A DNA stretch of 64,000 nucleotides from Yponomeuta sedellus (Eukaryota > Arthropoda > Insecta > Lepidoptera > Yponomeutidae). Numbering within the stretch: the first letter of the stretch is position 1; every line of letters begins with the position of its first letter. Shown in pieces: positions 23,001 to 32,700 of this stretch. Both the position numbers and the translations under genes were made by a program. The notes beneath the pieces were generated by a model that was not told where the DNA came from, did no database searches, and worked only from the letters and a program-made list of their open reading frames with translations. The stretch lies in assembly GCA_934045075.1 (NCBI GenBank), contig OW203736.1, positions 19,108,805 through 19,172,804 of the forward strand, in the 5' to 3' direction.

Positions 23001-26000
23001 ACTTCAAATTCCATTGTAAAATAGCAGGTCACAGACAAGTTGGAACTTAAACACACGCGTCGCGTCTTGGGCTAATTAAAGCACTTGGTGATAACAGGTT
23101 GATGACTAATTACTTGTGTTCACTTCGGATGCCGAAAAAGGAATGTTGGGAACAATAGATTGCGAAACCTTTTATACCCTCAGGTAGTATGACAATTAGT
23201 GGGTAACTGAGCCAGATATCATGGCTTAGCTCAGTCATTGCCATCCGAGTCCTATGACCTACTACGGTACCACCGTGCAATGCGTTCTGTCCGCGATTAA
23301 TTGATTGATCGCTTTTTACTGCTGGGTTCGCGGTGTGAACACCTCAGACACACAGGTTTCTTCACAATGTTTTCCTTCACAATTGGCAAGTGGTAGCGAG
23401 TGAAAGTAAGTAAAGTATATGAGTAAGTATATGAAAAATACTGACCCTCAGGGTGCACATTCTTCATGATGATATTCTTCTGGTTCTGCAGGTACAGTGA
23501 TATCTTCTCCAAGCCTAAGACTCGCAGGTCTTGAATGCTCTCCACAATGACTGTGGTCAGGTGTTGCGCTGTGCGGGACGGTAGGATGGACTTCCATGGC
23601 GGACCGAGCAGGCCATGGGCCAGGTAGAAGCAGTTGTTGAAAAAAAGAGCTGGAAAGTTTTTTTAAGATACTTGATCATGTTTGATATTAGAAAAACCTT
23701 CAAAAGAACCTCTGATTTGGTGACACTAAGTGCAATATCTCAAAGGAGAAAGTAAAATGGACAACATATAAAGATGATGGTAATTTAAAAAAATAGGACA
23801 AGTGTACCGAGGGTTCCGTACTTTGTAGGTATTAACATATTATAAATAGTTTAGGAATCGATTGTCGCAGTTTTTTCGGAGCTTTTTCCCGAACTTCAAA
23901 GAATAAGATTTAACTACAAATGTACAGTTTTCACATTTTTTCCTGTATTTTTAGCATTACACGATAACGTATGTCAAATTCCATAGTTCTAGGTCAATGG
24001 GAAGTGAATTTTGTCTCCCTTGAGTGTCGAAAATTTCTGCGGCATAAAAGGCCGTAATTTTTTGCGTTAAATTAGAAGTTTTTTTTTTTTTTTTCAGAAC
24101 TTAAAGATACTGTGGCCCTGAGTATATGGAATTTCAGCGCCATACCTCCACGCGTTTCTAAGAAAATGGGTATTGACAGACAGATGGACAACAAATTCAT
24201 CCTATAAGGGTTCTGTTCTTTTTTCTTTTGAGGTATGGAACCCTAAAAAGGATTTAGAATAAATAAATTTTATTATTTATACAAACATCTTACATAAGAA
24301 AAAACTACTACAAAAGTACAGTTGTAGTAGTTTTCAGCAAAACATATTCCTCTTAATTATATTCTTTTTGATGCACTAACCCGTGTTAATGAATACAAGT
24401 AAAGTCTGTAATACAGAGAGTATTGTAAAGAGGTTCTAAATTTCACCAATGCCGGCGGTACTTGCCCATTGGCTCAGTTGGGAGATCGCTGGCACGTTTA
24501 GCCAGAGGTCGCGGGTTTGAGTCCTGGCATGGGTGCATGCCAGGACTCAAACATGAATTTTTGGCCTTTAAATAGGTTTTTAAAAATATTTACCTATATC
24601 CAAAGGACAACATTCCAAGTTGACTTTAAACTTTTTGGGAACAATGCACTGGTACATAACAGCAACGCTTCTTATGTAGGATATTAACTTCTTACTATAT
24701 TCTTCAGGCAATTTGGCACTCTCTTCTAAATGCTCAACTATTGTTGTTAAAATTCTCTTCACATTTTGAGAAATTACACACCTTGGTAGAAATAGTGGCT
24801 TGGTGAGGTCCCACATAGCTTCATTGTCTGTGACATCCAGTATCGAGTCATTTTCATTGCTAGCTCTGTACCCAACAGTAATAGTGCCATATGACAGGCT
24901 TTCATTGAGTAGATCTCGGACTTCGGAAAGTAATTTGTCACACTTCTTGTTGTACAAAACAACTTCAGTGTCTTTAACAAACTTGTTCAAGGGCGACTCT
25001 TCGGGGTCAACAAACTTCATCTCAATAAGAAATTTGTTGAATGAATCCAGTTCTATGACCAAATTCTTGTAATGCTGATAACTGCTGTCACATGAAGGTA
25101 GGTTATTTCTAATGCAGTCTTCTATTATTTTGTTAAAGAATTTTCCTCTGATGGAGTCTGCAAAAACTTTGATGAATGTTTTTTCTCCATCAAACCGGGT
25201 TCCCAAAGTTGTTTGAATAAAGTCAAATACTGCCATTAGATTGTTGAAAACCGTTTGGGATGAAGGTTTGGAGGCATCTTGCATATTTATCTTGATGTTG
25301 AATACAATTGTATGATTTGGGGCTATGGTATCATCAGTGAAAATATCACAGTTATGTTTTATTACACTGCTCAAAAGTTTCTCAATGAAAAAATGTGAGA
25401 ACTTGCCTAGTTCAAGATTCAGCCGATCTGTTGCATGTAAAGCTTTCAGAACATTCTGTATCAATGTTGGATCACTTTGCTGAACAGATAGAGAATATGT
25501 CAAGTGGGATAATCCTTTTTTCTCAGACCAGCTAAAAATATCCTCCCATTCAAGGCTCAGATTTGCAGAATAGATGCTGTATTGATTCTCGGCTTGAGAA
25601 ATTACGTTAAAAATTGCTTTAGAGATCTTAGGATCGAATGTAAGGCTTTTCAAACGGTTTTGAAGCTCTGAAAGAGATACCATGGCCTCTGTGTAGTTGT
25701 ATCGGAGAAATTCATGATTAGCCTTCTCCAACTCTCTCTTGGCTTCGACAGCCACACAAAGACCTTTTAAAACATCAACATCATCAACCAGTTTCTTCGA
25801 TATTTTTTTTATTTCACTATCGTCTACTTGCCACTTGTCCTTAAGCAATTTCAAATCGTCTGTGGCCCTTTCGTACTCACTTAAGATTTTTTCCTTTCTG
25901 TTTCTATAATTCAGCTGCTCAAGACTCCGTGTAGGTATGAAATTCACATAAAGATCGATTAGGTTTTCTTGCAAGGACCACGATAACATTTGAACTTTTT

Positions 26001-26103
26001 CGGTAAGTTCCTTTACCTTGGATATTAGATCATCTCGATGCTTTGTCACCTCCTCCGTGCTCGCCTTGTCCGCTTCTTGAAGCACAGCACTCAACAAGCT
26101 CAT
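17062..26103 (-). CDS. Zw10: Centromere/kinetochore protein ZW10
   Basis: Four coding exons on the - strand: 24594-26103, 23446-23649, 18249-18517, 17062-17274. They join in phase (breaks after codon base 1, 1 and 0) to give 731 aa; fly and human proteins are about 720-780. The N-terminal half is predicted coiled coil (VKELTEKVQMLSWSLQENL). Landmarks match ZW10: LSLEWEDIFSW, FNKFLIEMKFVD, LPRCVISQNVKRI, FFNNCFYLAHGLL, and a C-terminus ending in CEEVRQIIKMRFPDDKFR. ZW10 is a subunit of the Rod-Zw10-Zwilch complex that recruits dynein and Mad1-Mad2 to kinetochores, and also acts in Golgi-ER tethering. The first exon is unusually long. A SINE tail ends about 10 bp from its donor. Intron 2 (4.9 kb) contains a complete nested gene and LINE/SINE insertions. 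Confidence 0.93.
17371..17903. repeat. Inverted-repeat element in ZW10 intron 3
   Basis: Left end 'gtgtacactaacgtgacca' and right end 'tggtcacgttagtgtacac' are complements; just inside, 'ttgaacgggactgtccc' pairs loosely with 'gactgtcccgttttgag'. The element is about 533 bp, lies about 100 bp from ZW10 exon 4, and has no transposase. It is a non-autonomous DNA element. Confidence 0.65.
18893..19496 (-). pseudogene. Jockey-type LINE reverse-transcriptase C-terminus
   Basis: The - strand frame encodes HSEHVRYFGLHLDRRLTWKNHI...YGIELWGSASESHIN, then LQNKILRDIANVPWY and ITAEKYKSRLMCHPN, which is the characteristic end of jockey-family reverse transcriptases. The catalytic domain is absent. The frame is cut at about 19497 by a SINE. 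It is an old 5'-truncated insertion in ZW10 intron 2. Confidence 0.82.
19504..19750 (+). mobile_element. tRNA-derived SINE (family D)
   Basis: The head 'cctcggtggcgcagcggttt' (A box) and 'tctggttcgatccccggc' (B box) resemble a tRNA. The body contains 'tttgtctcgggtcttggatg', 'attgtattaaatttatcttc' and 'atatgtccatgaatatttat', with an AT-rich tail. The form is typical of lepidopteran SINEs. It interrupts the jockey fragment, so it is younger. Confidence 0.8.
20509..20514 (-). terminator. Probable polyadenylation signal of the nested RAG1-like gene
   Basis: AATAAA on the - strand, about 190 bp after the stop codon, with further AATAAA-like motifs nearby at about 20486-20491. Confidence 0.45.
20704..23014 (-). 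CDS. RAG1/Transib-like transposase-core protein nested in ZW10 intron 2
   Basis: Two exons, 22996-23014 (MEFEVTG begins the protein, good ATG context) and 20704-22649, donor 'acag|gtatgt', acceptor 'ttttgttttag', give 654 aa. An internal Met (22620) is downstream in the same frame. Landmarks in order: NLS-like KRSKRRR (135-141); KWGFDGSTGHSEYKQ with D271; YCRPIRF...AKES; LTMVDGKV with D382; CYIC with C397/C400; HKVLIH with H566/H571; LSEEAAESCNK with E592. These line up with mouse RAG1 D600, D708, C727/C730, H937/H942 and E962: D-D spacing 111 versus 108, D-to-Cys 18 versus 19, HxxxxH identical, second His to Glu 21 versus 20. All three acidic residues are kept. I recall related 'uncharacterized' proteins in other arthropods. 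Either an intron-bearing Transib-like transposon or a domesticated gene. No terminal inverted repeats were found. Confidence 0.75.
23168..23176 (-). promoter_or_regulatory. TATA box of the nested RAG1-like gene
   Basis: 'tataaaagg' on the - strand, about 155 bp upstream of the first ATG. A start site about 30 bp downstream would give a 5' UTR of roughly 125 bp. It suggests the nested gene has its own promoter inside ZW10 intron 2. Confidence 0.5.
23790..24252. repeat. 'ggttccgta ... gaaccctaaaaa' interspersed element
   Basis: Starts 'accgagggttccgtactttg' and ends 'aggtatggaaccctaaaaag', so the outermost parts are partial inverted repeats ('gggttccgta' / 'atggaaccct'). It contains 'tattgacagacagatggaca'. 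This is a single well-preserved copy in ZW10 intron 1. Confidence 0.55.
24365..24583 (+). mobile_element. tRNA-headed repeat (family A) abutting the ZW10 exon-1 donor
   Basis: 'gatgcactaacccgtgtt', the leader 'tattgtaaagaggttct', head 'cccattggctcagttgggag' and B-box-like 'gggtttgagtcctggcat', then the tail 'ggcctttaaataggttttta'. A short inverted scrap ('catgccaggactcaaacatg') follows the head. The tail ends about 10 bp before the gt donor at 24592-24593. Confidence 0.7.
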
Positions 26104-26372
26104 TTTTGTGTATTACAGTAGATCAGATTTCTTTTGTTTTGATTAAATTATCTATCGAAAAACGGCAACCGATTTAGATTCAAAACTTGACTCGACTTGA
26201 CAATTGAATGACATCTGTCAACATTTCAAAGATGGTGGTCGTTTCCGGCTGCGTTCGGATATTGAATATTGGTATCCCATCCGTTCCGTCTAACGTTGGT
26301 CTAACGTGTATGTAACAATTTTTTCACTATTATTATAAGCTGCAAATAAAATCTACCAAAAATATTGTTCGT

Positions 26373-26995
26373 ACAGTCGACAGCACGACAACTTTTACAT
26401 TTTTGTAGCAAAGTCGCCCATGTTGCTGGTGGGTTAGACACGTTTGTATGCTTTCGACTGTACCTTCATATAACAATCATTCAAGGTTTCTTTAAAAGTC
26501 ATTGGGCACAATGTCACAATCCCAAACCCCAAAAATCCCAAGAGCTTACTGCTTTGAAATCCGTATGTTTGTACCTTAGAGTATATACTTATACTCTAAG
26601 GTTTGTACAGTTGGCAGGCAAGAATGTCGGCGGCACATCAACCTTTACAACCGTACAATCTACTCAATTGCATTACGGGTATATTTTGAACTACCTACAT
26701 TTGCATCCAGCGTATCAAAGTTGCTACTTATCAAACAAAAAGGAGTATCTTCGGAAAGAAGAACTCTATCGTCGACAGTAGAGTAACATTTAGGTGTTGG
26801 ACCACCTCAGTAGCAAAGCCATAAAGTCGTTGTTAGTTGTAACTATAAAAATCCCAGTGCTATAGGTAGGTATACCAACCGTACCTAAGTACAAGTATGT
26901 ATGTAGTGTCGACAAAAGTAGACCTCTATATCTTCGTTTCAAAGTCAAGTAACGTAACATAGCAGAGTTCACCCTTGTAAAGGCTGAAGTGCTGT
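26373..26995. repeat. Inverted-repeat element upstream of ZW10
   Basis: Left end 'acagtcgacagcac' and right end 'gtgctgtcgactgt' are complements, followed inward by 'aacttttac' and 'gtaaaggctgaa'. It is about 620 bp without a transposase. The internal + strand open frame 26365-26781 lacks protein-like features. It lies about 270 bp upstream of the ZW10 start. Confidence 0.6.
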
Positions 26996-28059
26996 CGACT
27001 GTCTAGCATTTTACTTATCCATCATCAACCCAGTTACGCAGTAAAGCCTATACCGCTTGGAGTAAGTAATAAAACCTTTTTCAGGGTTGTAGTCAAAAGC
27101 AGGCCAGGACCTAGTACTGACAGTTACCAACTAGGAAATATCAGTGGACCATTTTTGCACGTACCTACCTCAATTTTTGCCTCTTCCGTGGATGGTCTGC
27201 AAGAGGTCTGCAACGAGCCGGTAGAAAATTCCATTTGTATAAATCCACTTTGTGCAATAAGGAATTAATGATAATGGTTTCACACTGGACGATAACGGCA
27301 ACGACACGACACGATATCTAGTTGCATACAATATTTACTGTCCTTATCGTCATTTTCGCCAAATAGCCGATTTCACTATTGGATAGTAGGTACCTATCGT
27401 TGGAATCGTATTCATACAACGTTCGCACAAAAAACTTCAGCCTTTGTATCTAAGTATTGAGAACTAGATGGGTGAAGGGACCACTCCGAAGCAGTGCCTG
27501 GGAATTTGTTAACCGACTTTAAAAAAGGAGGAGGTTATCAATTCGACGCGTAATCGTGACCTTCCACTCTAAAGGGATATTTCCTGCCAGGCAGATTGCA
27601 TGCCTGGGGACGGCCGGTCCAACTATTGTTAGTTAGACATTGTATTTATGGTATGTCATTGAAACACTGATTGCGCGATGCAGGAATGTTGGAGTTTGTA
27701 GTGCGCGCGCAGAGTTGACATGTGCTCGCCACACGTAGGTATATTACTTTTTTTAGATGGAGTAGGTTTGCCCTGCACCTATACTATCCTGACGTTCGCA
27801 CAAAAAACTTTGTAAGTAAGTGTATAAAAACTAGCGGTCCGAAGTTGTCGAGTCGACGTACGACGTCCGTCCACGTTCTTAATAAAACATCATAATCGCA
27901 ATTATTGCAATAAATTATTATGATTAATTTATTGCAACCATAAGTTGTCAAGGTAGGTATTGATAAAATTATAGGTAGGTACCATTATGAACCCTATAGG
28001 GCATAGAAACCTTTTGAATAATAATTTCAGTTCACTTACATGGTACCTACATACATACA

Positions 28060-28480
28060 CATACATAACCTCACGCCTGTATCCCAGAGGGGTAGGCAGA
28101 GACCAGGGACTGCCAATTGCCACGATCCTGGCAGACCACCTTCGCTTCATCAACGTTCATAAGTCGTTGCATGCACGCACACCGGTTCCGGGTACATTTT
28201 ATCTTCGCCTTTGCTAACACATCCCCTATTTGGTCGACGTATGTTCGCCTTATGGGCGTCCCTTACCAGCCCTTTGACGAAACCATATTTGTTTCGTCAA
28301 TCTTTCTTCCTTCATCCTCTCCACATGTCCAAACCAACGCAACATGCCTTTCTTAATTCTAGTCACTACACCCTCTTTCAGTCCGCAACGTTCTCTAATC
28401 AGGCTATTGCGTATCCTGTCATTCAAAGTAACACTACACATACGTCTCAAGGACCTCATTTCTACTGCATTAATTCTACA
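28060..28480 (-). pseudogene. LINE reverse-transcriptase C-terminal fragment, frameshifted
   Basis: The - strand encodes MRSLRRMCSVTLNDRIRNS then GMLRWFGHVERMKEERLTKQ, a well-known LINE C-terminal signature, followed after frame breaks by NVPGTG...[11 protein letters not shown]. Several stops and a shift separate the pieces. The 3'-most part is the 'YPSGIQA' repeat seen elsewhere in the window. Confidence 0.8.
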
Positions 28481-29049
28481 TGGTACCTATTTATTAATGC
28501 TCACTTTACGTAAATAATAAATACAAAAACGCCATCAAGATGTCATTACACCCAGCCGACGACGACGACGTGCGGATGGCACGTTTTGAGTCTAAAACAA
28601 TCCCTTGTTATATTTACGTCGTTATACTTAGCTCGCATTACGATTTGTCACTGCGAGATTCTTTCCGAAAAAATCTGTGGGAATGGAAAATGTAAGGTGT
28701 ACGCACTTGCAAAAAAAAAACGCGCGAAAATAGTTCCAAAATCAAATTATTACCTATAGGTACGTGATTTACAATCAGTCAGAAAAAAATCGCGGCGATT
28801 TTAATCGCAAGGCGTGCTAAGCCATTTTCGTCGTCTGCACGTGGTCGGAATTTATTGCGTAAATATTTTTTTCTTCGGTGTTCCTCTGAATCTCCAACCA
28901 GTCGAGTCGCTGAAATTGAAAGTTGTTCAATGGAGTCGCATTACTACAGTAATGGTTGTTTGATGGATACTATTAGGACGATGGTAGTCTAGTAATCAAT
29001 CGCATTCCAATGGTATTATTGGCCAAAACATTTATGTCACCACCCAGTT

Positions 29050-29272
29050 TTAATCTAGTACTAGCTCTGCCCCGCGGTGATATCCGCGGTTTATCGATTG
29101 TCCCATGGGAATGAGATATTTTCCCGCAATAAAACGTATGTAGCTTTATGTGTTAATCCAGGGTGTCAGCTAACTTCATACCAAATTTTATTAAAATCGC
29201 TTAGCCGTTTAGACGTCAAGAATTAACAAACATACACACTCACAAACTTTCGCCTTTATAATAGTAGTGTTA
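29050..29272. mobile_element. Helitron-like non-autonomous element
   Basis: Runs from 'actagctctgccccgcggtg' to 'aactttcgcctttataatag'. A close relative is at 38212-38430. Ends of the form CTAGT... and ...ACTAATATTATAAAGG (reverse strand) match what I recall of lepidopteran non-autonomous Helitrons. No Rep/helicase is present. The class assignment is an inference. Confidence 0.45.
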
Positions 29273-29791
29273 TGTGACGTGATGGTAAGTCTTTTCATTC
29301 ACAAATAAATTACTTACTAAGTATATTATTATCTGGATAGAAAATGGCGCTAGATAGGACATACACTACGCCACGACAAGAGATACCTGACCAGACAAGC
29401 ACATACGTACATCCCCTTGAACCGCAAGGGGGGGGGGGGCGGCCTAGGACCACCTAAGATCAATAGACCAAGAGGCTACGTCGATTGGTTCTAGCTGACC
29501 CGAATTGGAAGCTGACGCGAAGCACCGAAGCAAGCAAGCGAAGTGGAAATCCATGGTATGAGGCTTAAGTTAAAGGACCGAAAAAGAAGATTTTTATCTT
29601 AAAGGGGGCGGGGGCAACTAGTACCAGGGCGGGCGGTAGCCGGGCTGTACTGGTAGTCCACCTCTGGTTGTAGTCAAGGCGTTGTTAAATCAATCGTTCG
29701 AACGAAGTCATGCAGTACTTGGTAACGACTTGTGTTACAGTACAGTGCTACTTGGCTTACCTTTTGTTGCAAGTTTTATTTCGCTTGTAAA

Positions 29792-32700
29792 ATGAACGAC
29801 AGTGAAATTGAATGCTTGAAGAATGAACTGGAATACGAAAAGAGGTGTAGGTTAGTATTAATGGACCTCCTACCTTTTATTTACTTTGTGTTGAATCCTA
29901 ACACATTTTGAAGTAAAGAATATGTACTCTATTTCAAATAGGGTAAGGTTCAATCATTGGAAAATCATTGTATTAATGACACCCCTATAAAATAGTAGTG
30001 TGATAATGAAAAGGTACCTAATTGTTTTGCTAGTTCTAGTATAAAAAGTCTACGGAACATTGTCGTCTCGTTGTTTCGAATCTTTTTTAATTAAATCACA
30101 TTATTGAATAAAGTAGTGATGTGCCAGGAAAGAATATTCTCAGAGTATTATCTCCCATGACAACAACGTGAAATGAAATTGGAGAAAAATGTAAAGTTAT
30201 TGGTTGTATTTAGAGTTACCGTAAATAACCGAGGGAAATTAATTCAACGAATTGTTTGTTAATTTTTTTTTATATTTTTTTTTTCAATATTTTAAGTTTT
30301 TCTTGAACATTATCCCTGGCCACTCTGTAGTACCTACTGAGTGATACGGACAAAATAAAACACTGACTGACTCCAAATAGCGCGGAAGAAAAAGTTAAAA
30401 AAGAATAATTTGAATTTTACCACTGACCTCCGTGGTACCAACGAACCATAGAGGTCTGGATTTGTTTCCATTTTCTTTTTTTTCAGAGAGACGGCGGCCT
30501 GGCAAAACAGCCAGCTCGAGAAGCAGATTGTGAACATACAAGAGGAACTTCGTAGGCCAGACTTCGCGTGGGATTGCGACAGCGATCTGGAGAAGGAGAG
30601 CGCGCGACACAAGCAGCTGCTTGACGCCATAGACGTGCTAAAAAAGGAGTTCCCGCTGCTGAAAGAGAGGATAAAAAACGCCAAGATTTGTGGGGCCGGT
30701 CAGTTTATCTAGTCTTAATTAATCTTATATCTAATATGTGAAAATCTCGTGTTTGTTACATACCTACGTGTTGTGTAGTGTTTGTTATCGAAGTCCTCCG
30801 AAACGGCTTAACAGATTCTTATGATTTTTTTGTCTATGTGTGATAGGCTGTAGGTTGTTGGCTAATTAATGTGGCAAAACGTTTACCGTTAAACGTCAGC
30901 TAGTAATATATAAACTTGAATTGCTGTTGGTTAATGTCGTTCAAACTTGAGAACTCAGACAGGCCCTCACAGTGCTTAGTGCGAGTTTTTTAACTACTCG
31001 ATGGCGTTAACGTAAACTCATATTTCTATGGCATCCAGGAAGCGCCACCTCGCGACAAGTATGGAAATTAAAATTGCTGAGTGCGGGTTGTAATGGTTTA
31101 CGTTGAGAAGTGAACACGTTTACCAGCCAAAACACGAATAAACGCGAGTGCGAGTTGTACTGTGACAGCGTTTTGCCAGTTCGAACGGTTAACTTACTCA
31201 TACTTACTAATACTCAATGCTCGATTAACGCGGTAGTAAAGTTATTCGATTGGATCTGTCAAACTCGCACTAAGCAGTTGGGCCGTTGGTAATGGTACCT
31301 ATTTACGCAACGGATGGTTTTATAAGTTGAGCCATGGGTACCTAAGTACATTTTTTTCTCAGCAGACCAATCAGTTTTACTGACGGGAAATAAAAGTGCC
31401 CACGGCAAAACCAGTTGAGCGTAGCAGTTGTGTCTAGGCACAACCGTCGATTGGAGGTTTTATAAGTTGAGCCATGGGTATTTTTTTTTCCCAGCAGACC
31501 AATCAGTTGTACCGACGGGAAACAAAAGTGCCCACGGCACAATCAGATGAGCATAGCAGTTGTGCCTAGGGTCAGAAACGGGACCGTTTTTATATTTGTG
31601 GAAGTACAGGGAACATTTTAATGGTGAGAATAAAAAAAGGATAGATAAGAAGCAAGTGATAAGGAGTGCACGGGTGGCACGGGGTCGTGTGGTTTACAAT
31701 ATTTTTACTCAGAAATTAACGTAAAGAATTCACATTCTGTTTGTTGCATGTTATGTACAATTTTAGTTCCTGCCTTCGGGTCGAGTTTTTAGTTGTTAAA
31801 AGGGCAGTGAAAATCTATATTAAGTACTCGAGTTCTGCGAATTTTTGAAACACTGGGTATGATAGAATAATCACTTAAGGCCGACTAATTGAGTCGAAAA
31901 GGGAAACTCTACTATTACCTTTGTGTGGTGGTACTTTAAATGACAAGATAAAAAGTCCCAGGTTTTCTAGGGTCGTGTGGCAAGTAGTTTACAAGTAACG
32001 AAAATGTTTAAAATAAAGCACAGTAGGTGCTTACTACTGCAATATTTTTTTTGACGAAGGCGACCTTTAATTAAGTGCTTATAAAGCTTCACAAAACCGT
32101 GAAGCTTGAAAAACTGGGTAGCTATTATAAAACTGATCCTTTTACAAAGGTTTTTTTATCTTTTCAGACTGCAAACTGAAACACGACGACTTAAATATCA
32201 ATTTGGATATCTTGACTGCAGTAAGTAGATAATATTTATTTGATACCATTGAAGTAAGAAAAAAACACAGTTGTACCGAAAAATTACGATGTTGAAAAAT
32301 TACTTTTAATCAATAAGGGACATCCCAGGCGGACATACATCGACCAAATAGGGGATGTATTAGCAAAAGGAAAGATAAAAAGTACCCGGAACCGGCGCGC
32401 ATGCATGCAACGACTTATGAACGTTGATGAAGCGAGGTGATTTGTCAGGATCGTGGCAAGTGGCAGTCCCTGGTCTCTGCCTACCCCTCTGGGATACAGC
32501 CGTGAGGTTATGTATGTATGGGGAAGAGCGATCGTGCTCTTCCACTATAAAGGGAAATTTCCCGCCAGGCAGATCGTATGCCTGGGGACGGCCAGTCCGA
32601 CTGTTGTTAGTCGGACGTTATATGGTATGTCATTGAAACACTGCGCGATGCAGGAATGGTGGAGTTTGTAGTGCGCGTGCAGAGTTGACATGTGCTCGCC

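Larger units (their letters stand above)
27000..29791. other. Gene-free stretch between ZW10 and the CCDC169-like gene
   Basis: Repeat debris and unique AT-rich sequence. Bases 27545-27735 carry a repeat ('ggacggccggtccaactatt', 'gcgatgcaggaatgttggag') shared with 32515-32715 and, reversed, 59935-60100. Bases 28060-28480 are a LINE fragment and 29050-29272 a Helitron-like piece. A run of 12 G lies at about 29429. No gene recognised. Confidence 0.5.

Noticed and set aside
26365..26781. 138-codon + strand open frame upstream of ZW10
   Set aside because: Lies inside an inverted-repeat element, and the translated sequence shows no domain or conserved pattern.
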